The notes under the pieces are model-generated. The model searched no databases and was not told the origin of the DNA. It worked only from the letters and a program-made list of their open reading frames with translations. The position numbers and the translations under genes are program-made. Of a stretch of DNA of 64,000 nt, positions 20,353 through 28,588 are shown piece after piece (within the stretch, counting starts at the first letter, position 1; every line of letters begins with the position of its first letter). This DNA comes from Pseudomonas guariconensis (GTDB taxonomy: Bacteria > Pseudomonadota > Gammaproteobacteria > Pseudomonadales > Pseudomonadaceae). The stretch lies in assembly GCF_015680235.1 (NCBI RefSeq), contig NZ_JADLJL010000018.1, positions 1 through 64,000 on the forward strand. Direction: 5' to 3'.

Positions 20353-21495
20353 ATGCTGATAGTTGCCGACGAGAATATCCCGCTGCTCGATGCCTTCTTC
20401 GCCGGGTTCGGCGAGATCCGCCGCTATCCCGGGCGCAGCATCGACGCGGCCTGCGTCAAGGACGCCGACGTGCTGTTGGTGCGTTCGGTGACCCGAGTCG
20501 ACCGGCATCTGCTTGAAGGCAGCCAGGTACGTTTCGTCGGTACCTGCACCATCGGCACCGACCACCTCGACCTCGATTACTTCGCCCAGGCTGGCATCCA
20601 CTGGAGCAGCGCGCCAGGCTGCAACGCCCGTGGCGTGGTGGACTATGTACTGGGCAGCCTGCTGACCCTGGCCGAACTCGATGGCGCCACGCTGGGCGAG
20701 CGGGTGTATGGTGTGGTTGGCGCCGGGCAGGTGGGCGAGCGCCTGGTGCGTGTGCTGCATGGCCTGGGCTGGAAGGTGCTGGTATGCGACCCGCCCCGCC
20801 AGGCGCAGGAGGGCGGGGATTTCGTCAGCCTCGATACCCTGCTCGAAACCTGTGACGTGATCAGCCTGCACACCCCGTTGCAGCGCGGCGGCGAACACCC
20901 GACCTGGCACCTGTTGGGTGCGCAGCAGTTGGCGCGCCTACGGGCAGGCGCCTGGCTGATCAATGCCAGCCGTGGCCCGGTGGTGGACAACCATGCGCTG
21001 CGCGAGCTGTTGCTCGATCGCGAAGACGTGCATGCGGTGCTGGACGTATGGGAGGGCGAGCCACAGGTGGACCTGGACCTTGCCGACCTGTGCACCTTGG
21101 CCACGCCGCATATCGCAGGCTACAGCCTCGATGGCAAGCAGCGCGGCACGGCACAGATCTACCAGGCGTTCTGCCGCTGGCGGGGCGAGCCCGAGCAGGT
21201 GCAGCTGGCCGATTTGCTACCGGCACCAATGCTGGCGCAGGTCGAGCTGGACGCCAGCGCCGAGCCCGCCTGGGCCTTGGCGACCCTGTGCCGCGCGGTG
21301 TACGACCCGCGTCGTGACGATGCCGATTTCCGTCGTAGTCTCAGCGAAGACCCAGCCGAACAGCGCGCCGCGTTCGACCTGCTGCGCAAGCACTACCCGC
21401 AGCGACGCGAGATCGAGGGGCTGGCAGTGCGCCTGAGAGGCGAGGCGCCGCAGTTGGCGCAGATGGTCAATGCGCTGGGCGCCGTGCTCGCCTGA
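20353..21495 (+). CDS. pdxB: Erythronate-4-phosphate dehydrogenase
   Basis: This 380-aa NAD-dependent D-2-hydroxyacid dehydrogenase performs the second step of deoxyxylulose 5-phosphate-dependent pyridoxal phosphate synthesis. The Rossmann loop is [20 protein letters not shown]. The catalytic Arg region [14 protein letters not shown] and the His region [16 protein letters not shown] are present, followed by the PdxB-specific dimerisation tail of about 90 residues. CAGGAG lies six bases before the ATG. Length is exactly typical. Confidence 0.95.
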   Translation: MLIVADENIPLLDAFFAGFGEIRRYPGRSIDAACVKDADVLLVRSVTRVDRHLLEGSQVRFVGTCTIGTDHLDLDYFAQAGIHWSSAPGCNARGVVDYVLGSLLTLAELDGATLGERVYGVVGAGQVGERLVRVLHGLGWKVLVCDPPRQAQEGGDFVSLDTLLETCDVISLHTPLQRGGEHPTWHLLGAQQLARLRAGAWLINASRGPVVDNHALRELLLDREDVHAVLDVWEGEPQVDLDLADLCTLATPHIAGYSLDGKQRGTAQIYQAFCRWRGEPEQVQLADLLPAPMLAQVELDASAEPAWALATLCRAVYDPRRDDADFRRSLSEDPAEQRAAFDLLRKHYPQRREIEGLAVRLRGEAPQLAQMVNALGAVLA

Positions 21496-21513
21496 CATTC
21501 CTTGGCTGATGAT

Positions 21514-21582
21514 ATCGCCGGCAAGCCGGCTCCCACCGGATCGATGCGACGCTCGGCCTTGTGGGGCCGGCTTGCCGGCGAA
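21514..21582. repeat. REP-type repeat pair in inverted orientation
   Basis: ATCGCCGGCAAGCCGGCTCC (21515-21537) faces GGGGCCGGCTTGCCGGCGA (21562-21581), so two REP units lie head to head (a BIME). They sit between the pdxB stop and the convergent small gene. Confidence 0.8.
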
Positions 21583-21591
21583 AAGGTCAAT

Positions 21592-21615
21592 AAAAACCCG
21601 GCGCAAGGGCCGGGT
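21592..21615 (-). terminator. Terminator after the PA1571-family gene
   Basis: On the minus strand ACCCGGC-CCTTGC-GCCGGGT is followed by TTTTATTGAC, a typical intrinsic terminator 17 bases past the gene's stop. Confidence 0.8.
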
Positions 21616-21631
21616 CGAAGTCATTCCTGGC

Positions 21632-21805
21632 TTACGCCTTGGGCACCTGTTTCACCCGGCTTTCCTCCAGCTCCTTGCAGGCCTGCTGGATCATCTGCTC
21701 GGTGATCGGTACCTCGCGCCCCTGGGCGTCGATGATCGAACCGCACACCTTCGGTTGCGGCTGGTGGGTGGTCTTCGGTGCTTCGCTGCTGTGTTGCAAG
21801 CTCAT
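21632..21805 (-). CDS. Small PA1571-family protein
   Basis: This is a 57-aa conserved Pseudomonas protein of unknown function. The sequence begins MSLQHSSEAPKTTHQPQPKV and continues with CGSIIDAQGREVPITEQMIQQAC, a short domain with IIDAQGREVPITE as its core. GAGGAGACAGG directly upstream makes the ATG ending at 21805 the clear start, though the open frame is longer. It has its own terminator. It is soluble, with no signal or membrane segment. I know the family only as conserved hypothetical. Confidence 0.78.
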   Translation of the reverse strand: MSLQHSSEAPKTTHQPQPKVCGSIIDAQGREVPITEQMIQQACKELEESRVKQVPKA

Positions 21806-22070
21806 GTCCTGTCTCCTCATCAGGTTCAAGCTCAGGATAACCCCGGTGCCGTGACTGGCCTGTGACAGCTCCCTGGCGTCGCGACAGGGATAGTCCACCA
21901 GAAAGTGGGATAAAGCTCCAGAGGGCTATTAGATCGAAAGCGCATAGGGGTCGGCCTATGCTTTCCATCGCTGCGCTTCGTTCTGTACACGATGCCCAGC
22001 GAGCGCTGGCAGTTCCGTTCGAGCGGATGAGTGGTAGTGTGCAGTCTTCTGGCACGCGGATGGTCCTTTC

Positions 22071-23834
22071 ATGCTCGAACCGGTTTCTTCCCGCCAACGC
22101 CGCGCCTTGCGCCTGGCCTGGCAGTTCATTCACCCGTACCGCAAGCAGGTGGTGTTGGCCTTAATGGCGCTGGTGGTCACCGCCGGCATCACCTTGTCGA
22201 TGGGGCAGGGTATCCGCCTGCTGGTCGATCAAGGTTTCATGACCCGCTCTCCCCACCAGCTGAACCAGACCATTGGCCTGTTCCTGCTGCTGGTGTTGGC
22301 GCTGGCGATCGGCACGTTCAGCCGGTTCTACCTGGTCTCGTGGATCGGCGAGCGTTGTGTGGCGGATATCCGCAGGGCCGTGTTCGACCACCTGATCGGC
22401 TTGCATCCGGGCTTCTTCGAAGACAACCGCAGCTCGGAAATCCAGTCGCGGCTGACCGCCGATACCACCTTGCTGCAATCGGTGATCGGCTCGTCGCTGT
22501 CGATGTTCCTGCGTAATGCCCTGATGGTGATCGGTGGCGTTGCGTTGCTGTTCGTCACCAATCCCAAGTTGACCAGCATCGTGGTATTGGCGCTGCCGCT
22601 GGTGTTGACGCCGATCTTGTTGTTCGGTCGGCGGGTGCGCAGCCTGTCGCGCCAGAGCCAGGACCGGGTGGCCGACGTGGGCAGCTATGTGGCCGAGACC
22701 CTGGGGCAGATCAAGACCGTGCAAGCCTACAACCACCAGGCGTTGGATCGTGAGCGTTTCGCCGATACGGTAGAGGCGGCCTTCGCCGTGGCCCGGCGGC
22801 GGATTGCCCAACGCGCCTGGCTGATCACGCTGGTAATCGTACTGGTGCTTGGCGCGGTCGGGGTGATGCTGTGGGTCGGCGGCATGGACGTCATCGCTGG
22901 GCGTATCTCCGGGGGAGAGCTGGCCGCTTTCGTGTTCTATAGCCTGATTGTCGGCAGTGCCTTTGGTACGCTCAGCGAGGTGATCGGTGAGCTGCAGCGC
23001 GCCGCCGGAGCAGCCGAGCGCATTGCCGAACTGCTGGCGGCCCGCAGCGCGATCCTGCCACCGGCGCATGCGACCGCCTTGGCAGCGGGGCGGTCCAGCG
23101 GCCGCATAGAGTTGCGCGATCTGCATTTCGCCTATCCGTCTCGCCCGGGCGTGGCAGCCATCGATGGCCTGGACCTGGTCGTCGAGCCGGGGCAGACCGT
23201 GGCGCTGGTTGGGCCTTCAGGGGCAGGTAAATCCACGTTGTTCGACCTGTTGCTGCGCTTCTACGACCCGCAGGGTGGGCAGATTCTGCTCGATGGGCAG
23301 GCGATCACCGAACTGGATCCAGACGACCTGCGTCGCCAGTTTGCCCTGGTGGCCCAGAACCCGGCGCTGTTTCGCGGTACCGTCGAAGCCAATATCCGCT
23401 ACGGACGGCCCGAAGCCAGCCTGGCCGAGGTCGAAGCGGCAGCACGCAGCGCCCATGCCCATGAATTCATCGAGCAGTTGCCCCAGGGTTATCAGACTCT
23501 CCTGGGGGAGGGTGGCCTAGGGCTCTCCGGCGGCCAGCGCCAGCGCTTGGCGATCGCCCGTGCGCTGCTGCTGGATGCGCCGATTCTGTTGCTCGATGAA
23601 GCCACCAGTGCCCTCGACGCCCAGAGTGAACACCTGATCCAGCAGGCATTGCCGCCCCTGATGGCCGGGCGCACCACCCTGGTCATCGCCCACCGCCTGG
23701 CCACGGTTCAGCACGCCGAGCGCATCGCGGTGATCGACCATGGGCGTGTGGTGGCGGTGGGCAGCCACCGCCAACTGATCGAGCAAAGCCCGTTGTATGC
23801 GCGCTTGGCTGCCCTGCAGTTCGGCCCGGGCTAG
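22071..23834 (+). CDS. ABC exporter half-transporter (MsbA-like, permease-ATPase fusion)
   Basis: This 587-aa protein combines an N-terminal six-helix transmembrane domain (about 20-320) with a C-terminal ATPase domain. Walker A is GPSGAGKST (about 381-389), the Q-loop is FALVAQNPALF, the signature is LSGGQRQRLAIARALL (about 484) and Walker B is ILLLDEATSALD (about 506). The H-loop is VIAHRLATV. Homodimeric exporters of this kind move lipids or drugs; the cargo is not evident. It is monocistronic. The ATG at 22071 has no strong ribosome-binding site. Confidence 0.9.
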   Translation: MLEPVSSRQRRALRLAWQFIHPYRKQVVLALMALVVTAGITLSMGQGIRLLVDQGFMTRSPHQLNQTIGLFLLLVLALAIGTFSRFYLVSWIGERCVADIRRAVFDHLIGLHPGFFEDNRSSEIQSRLTADTTLLQSVIGSSLSMFLRNALMVIGGVALLFVTNPKLTSIVVLALPLVLTPILLFGRRVRSLSRQSQDRVADVGSYVAETLGQIKTVQAYNHQALDRERFADTVEAAFAVARRRIAQRAWLITLVIVLVLGAVGVMLWVGGMDVIAGRISGGELAAFVFYSLIVGSAFGTLSEVIGELQRAAGAAERIAELLAARSAILPPAHATALAAGRSSGRIELRDLHFAYPSRPGVAAIDGLDLVVEPGQTVALVGPSGAGKSTLFDLLLRFYDPQGGQILLDGQAITELDPDDLRRQFALVAQNPALFRGTVEANIRYGRPEASLAEVEAAARSAHAHEFIEQLPQGYQTLLGEGGLGLSGGQRQRLAIARALLLDAPILLLDEATSALDAQSEHLIQQALPPLMAGRTTLVIAHRLATVQHAERIAVIDHGRVVAVGSHRQLIEQSPLYARLAALQFGPG

Positions 23835-23897
23835 ACGCTTTGCGCGGTTGTAACATTTTTGTAGCAATGGCTGGAAACTATCTCGCCGTCCCTCAGA

Positions 23898-23996
23898 GTG
23901 CAAATCCTCACCCTACTCGGCGGTAGCCTGGCGGTGATGTTGCTGATCGCTCTGGTGTGCTTCCAGTTCCAAGTCACGTCCCGGCTCAGTGCCTGA
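23898..23996 (+). pseudogene. Possible remnant: 32-aa hydrophobic N-terminal segment
   Basis: From a GTG at 23898 the frame reads VQILTLLGGSLAVMLLIALV followed by CFQFQVTSRLSA and TGA. This resembles the first membrane helix of an exported or chemoreceptor protein, then stops. From memory, some P. putida strains carry a chemoreceptor gene beside this ABC exporter, so the segment may be the 5' end of a deleted receptor gene. It could equally be a genuine small membrane peptide. No good ribosome-binding site is seen. Confidence 0.35.
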
Positions 23997-24320
23997 GAAG
24001 GCCGTTTCGCCTACCCGCGCCTACAGAAGGCGAAGGCACACCGGGCGGGGGAAAACCGCCACTTGCAGGCCGAAAGGGCAACGTAATGTGGCGGATTGCC
24101 GCCAGCGAAACCGCTAAAGATGGGGTGCGACCACACGTCCTAGCTATTAGCCGTTGGTCTTGGTGAAACTGGCACAACTCCTGCTTTAGGGCGAGCCGGG
24201 CCAAGGCCCATGGCAATCCTGTCCCGACCCATCGAAACCCCAGGCGTCGACCTTCATCGGTCCTGCAGGCCAGTTGCCGCAGGATGACGCGTCGCTGACG
24301 CGAAGGCCGCGCGAGCCAGA
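23991..24320 (+). ncRNA. Candidate structured RNA or mqo leader
   Basis: Several hairpins follow one another. TTCGCCT pairs with AGGCGAA, enclosed by GTGCC with GGCAC. GGCGG-GGGAAAA-CCGCC follows, then TTGC-AGG-CC-GAAA-GG-GCAA with a GNRA loop, GGCGG-ATTG-CCGCC, TCCTGC with GCAGGA, and CGCGTC-GCT-GACGCG. I could not match it to a riboswitch or sRNA family that I know. It may be the 5' leader of mqo or an independent small RNA. The call rests on visible pairing only. Confidence 0.35.
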
Positions 24321-24387
24321 ACAACAACCGGGCGTGCATCGCGGGGGCAGGGCAACGCCAGCCACTTCACTTCAATTGGATTGAACT

Positions 24388-25983
24388 ATGAAAAAAATCC
24401 TGCTGACGCTCCTGTGCCTGAGCGTCATCGGCTGCTCCAAGCCCGGTGAGCCGGAAAAGTCCGTCGACGTCCTGCTGATCGGCGGCGGCATCATGAGTGC
24501 GAGCCTGGGTACCTACCTCACCGAGCTCGAGCCGAACTGGAAAGTCGACGTCTACGAGCGCATGGACCAAGTCGCCGAGGAAAGCTCCAACGGTTGGAAC
24601 AACGCCGGTACCGGCCACTCGGCCTTCTGCGAGCTGAACTACACCAGCGAAGGCAAGGACGGCAAGATCGACATCAGCAAGGCGGTCAACGTCAACGAGC
24701 AGTTCGAGGTCTCCAAGCAATTCTGGGCCTATCAGGTCGAGCAGGGCGTGCTGAGCAACCCGAAGTCGTTCATCAACAACGTGCCGCACATGAGTTTCGT
24801 CTGGGGGGATGAGAACGTCGCCTTCCTGCACAAGCGCGTCGAGGCCCTGCAGCACAGCTCGCTGTTCCGCGGCATGGAGATCTCCGAAGACCACGAGCAG
24901 ATCCGCAAGTGGGTACCGATCGTGATGGAAGGCCGTTCGCCTGAGCAGAAGGTCGCCGCCACCCGCATGGCCATCGGCACCGACGTGAACTTCGGCGAGA
25001 TCACCCGCCAGCTGTTCGCTTCGATGACCCGCAACCCCAACGTCCAGGTGCACCTGCGCCATGAAGTGCGCGATATCGTGCGCAACGACGACGGCAGCTG
25101 GAACGTGGTGGTGGCGGACTTGGCCAACGGTGGCAAGGAGACCAGCGTCAACGCCAAGTTCGTGTTCATCGGTGCCGGTGGTGGTGCCCTCAAGCTGCTG
25201 CAGAAGTCCGGTATTCCGGAAGCCGAAGGCTATGCGGGCTTCCCGGTCGGTGGCCAGTTCCTGATGACCGACAACCCGGACATCGTCGCTCGCCACAAGG
25301 CCAAGCTGTACGGCAAGGCCTCGGTCGGTGCGCCGCCGATGTCGGTACCGCACCTGGATACCCGCATGATCGACGGCAAGGAAGTGCTGCTGTTCGGCCC
25401 GTTCGCGACCTTCTCCACCAAATACCTGAAGAATGGCTCGCTGCTGGACATGTTCGCGTCGCTGACCACGCACAACATCATGCCGATGATGAATGCCGGT
25501 ATCGACAATATCGACCTGAGCACCTACCTGATGGGCCAGCTGATGCTCAGCTTCGATGACCGCATGAACGCCCTGCGCGAATACTTCCCCAACGCCAAGA
25601 ACGAGGACTGGAAGCTGCTGCAGGCCGGCCAGCGTGTTCAGGTGATCAAGAAGGACCCTGAGCACGGCGGCATCCTGCAGTTCGGCACCGAGGTGGTGGC
25701 TTCTCAGGACGGCACCATCGCCGCGCTGCTGGGGGCTTCGCCAGGTGCTTCCACCGCGGCGCCGATCATGCTGACGGTACTGGAAAAGACCTTCAAGGAC
25801 CGCGTCCAGAGTCCTGAATGGCAAGCCAAGCTCAAGGAAATCGTGCCGACCTATGGCCAGAAGCTGAACAACAACCTCGAGCTGACCAACAAGACCCGTG
25901 AATGGAGCAGTGCGCGTCTGCAGCTGCTGTACGTTCCGGTGCAGCCGGAAGAGGCGGTGGCCGAAGCGGTCACGGTGCAGTAA
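24388..25983 (+). CDS. mqo: Malate:quinone oxidoreductase with lipoprotein-type N-terminus
   Basis: This is a 531-aa FAD enzyme oxidising L-malate to oxaloacetate and passing electrons to quinones. The FAD loop is [18 protein letters not shown] (about 27-44). The family markers [20 protein letters not shown] and [15 protein letters not shown] and a C-terminal [16 protein letters not shown] are present. The first 16 residues [16 protein letters not shown] form a signal with a lipobox (VIGC). This is unusual for Mqo, which is normally a peripheral protein on the cytoplasmic side. Length exceeds the usual 490-500 by this extension. It stands alone and is not in a TCA operon. Pseudomonas strains often have several mqo copies. 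Confidence 0.93.
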   Translation: MKKILLTLLCLSVIGCSKPGEPEKSVDVLLIGGGIMSASLGTYLTELEPNWKVDVYERMDQVAEESSNGWNNAGTGHSAFCELNYTSEGKDGKIDISKAVNVNEQFEVSKQFWAYQVEQGVLSNPKSFINNVPHMSFVWGDENVAFLHKRVEALQHSSLFRGMEISEDHEQIRKWVPIVMEGRSPEQKVAATRMAIGTDVNFGEITRQLFASMTRNPNVQVHLRHEVRDIVRNDDGSWNVVVADLANGGKETSVNAKFVFIGAGGGALKLLQKSGIPEAEGYAGFPVGGQFLMTDNPDIVARHKAKLYGKASVGAPPMSVPHLDTRMIDGKEVLLFGPFATFSTKYLKNGSLLDMFASLTTHNIMPMMNAGIDNIDLSTYLMGQLMLSFDDRMNALREYFPNAKNEDWKLLQAGQRVQVIKKDPEHGGILQFGTEVVASQDGTIAALLGASPGASTAAPIMLTVLEKTFKDRVQSPEWQAKLKEIVPTYGQKLNNNLELTNKTREWSSARLQLLYVPVQPEEAVAEAVTVQ

Positions 25984-26042
25984 CGCTGTAGCGAAGAACG
26001 TCCCTTCAGGGTAATGCCTGTCAGTTAAGGATAAGGGGCGCT

Positions 26043-26216
26043 GCACGCCCATCGCCGGCAAGCCGGCTCCCACAAGTAACGCGTCAGCCTTGAGGGCAGC
26101 GTTGCCCCTGTGGGAGCCGGCTTGCCGGCGATGGGCTGCTAAAGGGGCATGCTGCTTTGCTGCGGTTGCGGCCATTGCAGGCTCTGTGTGGGAGCGGGCT
26201 TGTCCCGCGATTGGGC
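26043..26216. repeat. Three REP-type repeats after mqo
   Basis: ATCGCCGGCAAGCCGGCTCC (26050-26070) is inverted relative to TGTGGGAGCCGGCTTGCCGG (26109-26130). A third unit, GTGTGGGAGCGGGCTTGTCC, with GCGATTGGGCCGC lies at 26187-26219. Confidence 0.8.
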
Positions 26217-26242
26217 CGCAGGCCCCAGCTTTTCCGAAGACA

Positions 26243-26270
26243 ACAAAAAGCCCGCTCGAGGCGGGCTTCT
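26243..26270 (-). terminator. Terminator of the tRNA-Pro transcript
   Basis: On the minus strand AAGCCCGC-CTCGA-GCGGGCTT is followed by TTTGTTGTC, 12 bases beyond the tRNA 3' end. The near-perfect stem could also act for mqo on the plus strand, where CTTGG follows. Confidence 0.85.
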
Positions 26271-26281
26271 TGGATAGGATT

Positions 26282-26358
26282 TGGTCGGAGAGACAGGATT
26301 CGAACCTGCGGCCTTCTCGTCCCGAACGAGACGCGCTACCTGGCTGCGCTACACTCCG
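26282..26358 (-). tRNA. tRNA-Pro (anticodon CGG)
   Basis: Read on the minus strand, this 77-nt cloverleaf starts CGGAGTGTAGCGCAGCC and closes with GTTCGAATCC and CTCTCCGA, with CCA encoded at the 3' end. The anticodon stem TCTCG/CGAGA holds the loop TTCGGGA, giving anticodon CGG for the codon CCG. It is flanked downstream by an intrinsic terminator. Confidence 0.96.
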
Positions 26359-26440
26359 ATGAACAAAATCCTACTGCATCGCATTTTTCGACGCAACCCC
26401 TTGTTGCAAAAAGAGTGTTTGCCGAAAAAGGCCGTTCAAA

Positions 26441-26662
26441 TCACAGCTCTTTGACGGTGCGGATCTGGTCTTTGTTGATGCGGGTGCGCTTGCCGTCGAG
26501 CTGCTCGAATTCGTAGAAACCGGAGTCTTCGTCATACGAAGGGGTGTCCACTGCCTGGACCTCGCGGCCATCATTGAGGGTGATGACGGTCGGCGATGCG
26601 CAGCCAGCGAGGGCACCAAGGCCGAGGGCGAGCAGGAAAGCGGGAAGGGTCCGTTGAATCAT
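26441..26662 (-). CDS. YgdI/YgdR-family small lipoprotein
   Basis: This is a 73-aa predicted lipoprotein. The signal MIQRTLPAFLLALGLGALAG is followed by Cys21, the lipidation site. The mature part has the family's short SH3-like barrel: ITLNDGREVQAVDTPSYDED, then FYEFEQLDGKRTRINKDQIR. GGAG seven bases before the ATG ending at 26662 fixes the start, although the frame runs further upstream. It is likely anchored to the outer membrane. The function of the family is unknown. Confidence 0.9.
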   Translation of the reverse strand: MIQRTLPAFLLALGLGALAGCASPTVITLNDGREVQAVDTPSYDEDSGFYEFEQLDGKRTRINKDQIRTVKEL

Positions 26663-26838
26663 TGTGTTTCTCCAGTACGATCGTGCTTGATGTCTAGTAG
26701 GACGCCAGGCGTCCACGCAAAGTTCCTTGCACAGTGCAGCATAGCGCCATTGCGCAGGCATTGACCGAGAACAACGGCGGCGTCGCGGTGGCCTGTGATA
26801 TAACAGCGACCATCTTCCCTTTCCTGCGACGGACTCCC

Positions 26839-27378
26839 ATGAAAGCCAAGGCAGACACCCCTTTCGTGCCGCTGAATATCGCCGTGCTCACGGTCAGCGA
26901 TACCCGCACCTTCGAGACCGACACGTCCGGCCAATTGTTTGTCGACCGCCTGAACGCGGCGGGCCATCGCCTGGCGGCCCGCGTGCTGCTCAAGGACGAC
27001 CTGTACAAGATCCGCGCCCAGGTCGCCACCTGGATCGCCGATGACCAGGTGCAGGTGGTGCTGATCACAGGCGGTACTGGTTTCACCGGCCGTGACAGCA
27101 CGCCGGAAGCGGTCGCTTGCTTGCTCGACAAGCAGGTCGAGGGCTTCGGCGAGCTGTTCCGGCAAATATCCGTGGCCGACATCGGCACCTCCACCGTGCA
27201 GTCCCGCGCCTTGGCGGGCCTGGCCAACGGCACCCTGGTGTGCTGTCTGCCGGGCTCGACCAACGCGGTGCGCACTGGGTGGGACGGCATCCTGGCCGAG
27301 CAGCTCGATGCCCGCCATCGCCCCTGTAACTTCGTACCGCACCTGAAACAGGCAGCGGCCTGTGAAAGCCGTGGTTGA
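26839..27378 (+). CDS. moaB: Molybdenum cofactor biosynthesis protein B
   Basis: This is a 179-aa MogA/MoaB-type protein of the MPT-binding fold, which adenylylates molybdopterin in many bacteria. The signature is VVLITGGTGFTGRDSTPEAV and the C-terminal loop is VCCLPGSTNAVRTGWDGIL. The N-terminus LNIAVLTVSDTRTFETDTSG is the usual first strand and loop. The ATG at 26839 gives a normal length. Its 3' end overlaps moeA by 17 bp, so the two are translated together. Confidence 0.94.
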   Translation: MKAKADTPFVPLNIAVLTVSDTRTFETDTSGQLFVDRLNAAGHRLAARVLLKDDLYKIRAQVATWIADDQVQVVLITGGTGFTGRDSTPEAVACLLDKQVEGFGELFRQISVADIGTSTVQSRALAGLANGTLVCCLPGSTNAVRTGWDGILAEQLDARHRPCNFVPHLKQAAACESRG

Positions 27379-28588
27379 GGTCGGCAAAGCCCGCCCACTG
27401 ATGGCGGTGGAAGAGGCCCTGGAGCGCTTGCTCGCGCTGGCCGAGGCCGCGCCGATCAAGGGTTCGGAAAGCGTGGCCCTGGCCGATGCCCAGGGGCGGG
27501 TGCTAGCCCGAGAGGTGGTCGCCGAGCTCGACCTGCCGCCCTGGCCGAACAGTGCCATGGACGGTTATGCCCTGCGCCTGGCGGATTGGCAGGGTGAGCC
27601 CTTGCCAGTGAGCCAACGTATCTTCGCCGGCCATGCCCCTGCGCCGCTGCAGCCGGGTACTTGTGCACGGATCTTTACCGGCGCGCCGCTGCCCGAGGGA
27701 GCCGACTGCGTCGAGATGCAGGAAAACACGGAGGTGCTGCAAACCGGTCAGGTGCGTTTCCTTGAGCCGCTCAAACCAGGGCAGAACGTACGCCCACAAG
27801 GGCAGGAGGCTCGCGTAGGCGAACAGGTGATGGCGGCTGGCACGCGGCTTGGGCCTATCCAGCTGGGGTTGGCGGCAACCTTGGGCCATGCCCGGCTCGA
27901 GGTGGTGCGCAAGGTGCGCGTCGCCGTGCTGTCCACGGGTGACGAGCTGGTCGAGCCTGGCCAGCCGTTGGGCCCTGGGCAAATCTACAACAGCAATCGG
28001 CGTTTGCTGGCCAGTTGGTTGCAGCGTCTGGGCTGCGAAGTGGTGGACGTGGGCATCCTCGCCGATGACCTGCAGCGCACTCGCCAATGCCTGGCCGGTC
28101 TGGGTGACGTCGACCTGATTCTGTCGAGCGGCGGTGTCTCGGTTGGCGAGGCCGACTACCTGGGCATGGCCCTGCGCGAAGCGGGCGAGCTGGCGTTGTG
28201 GAAGCTGGCCATCAAGCCGGGCAAGCCGTTGACCTTTGGGCATTTTCGCGGTGTCCCGGTGATCGGCTTGCCAGGCAACCCGGCGTCGACCCTGGTGACC
28301 TTCGCCTTGCTGACGCGGCCTTACCTGCTGCGCCGCCAAGGCGTGGCGCAGGTCGCTGCGCTGCGTTTCAACGTGCCGGCCGGCTTCGACTGGCCCAAGC
28401 CGGGAGGCCGGCGCGAATACCTGCGGGCGCGGATCGAAGACGGCCAGGCACGCATCTACAAGAACCAGAGCTCCGGCGTGCTGCGTAGCGCGGCCTGGGC
28501 CGAGGGGCTGGTGGAGGTGCGTGAGGGCACCACGTTGCGCCAGGGTGACATCGTGTCGTTCATTCCTTTCAGCGAGCTACTTGACTGA
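27362..28588 (+). CDS. moeA: Molybdopterin molybdenumtransferase
   Basis: This 408-aa enzyme inserts molybdenum into adenylylated molybdopterin. All four MoeA domains are seen: NSAMDGYALRLADWQG, the beta-domain RIFTGAPLPEGADCVEMQEN, the MPT-binding-like STGDELVEPG with LILSSGGVSVGEADYL and the GLPGNPASTLVTF loop, and the C-terminal barrel. The GTG start at 27362 overlaps moaB; an ATG at 27401 would remove 13 residues and remains possible. The 3' end overlaps the convergent glycosyltransferase gene by 12 bp. Confidence 0.93.
   Translation: MKAVVEVGKARPLMAVEEALERLLALAEAAPIKGSESVALADAQGRVLAREVVAELDLPPWPNSAMDGYALRLADWQGEPLPVSQRIFAGHAPAPLQPGTCARIFTGAPLPEGADCVEMQENTEVLQTGQVRFLEPLKPGQNVRPQGQEARVGEQVMAAGTRLGPIQLGLAATLGHARLEVVRKVRVAVLSTGDELVEPGQPLGPGQIYNSNRRLLASWLQRLGCEVVDVGILADDLQRTRQCLAGLGDVDLILSSGGVSVGEADYLGMALREAGELALWKLAIKPGKPLTFGHFRGVPVIGLPGNPASTLVTFALLTRPYLLRRQGVAQVAALRFNVPAGFDWPKPGGRREYLRARIEDGQARIYKNQSSGVLRSAAWAEGLVEVREGTTLRQGDIVSFIPFSELLD

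Larger units (their letters stand above)
23835..24387. other. 553-bp non-coding stretch between the ABC exporter gene and mqo
   Basis: This stretch holds a short hydrophobic reading frame (23898-23996) and then about 300 bp dense in inverted repeats, ending in the mqo leader. No complete gene is seen. Codon bias and alignment-like regularity typical of Pseudomonas coding DNA are absent after 24000. It is the largest unexplained gap in the window. Confidence 0.6.

Noticed and set aside
23991..24320. Cobalamin or c-di-GMP riboswitch in the mqo leader
   Set aside because: Short matches such as GCCACT and GGCC-GAAA-GG are present, but the conserved cores (B12 box, GGCAAACC/ACGCAAAGC) are not, so no family name was assigned.
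24367..26175. 602-aa open frame opposite mqo, extending into REP repeats
   Set aside because: It runs through intergenic repeats as well as the antisense of mqo and has no known domain.
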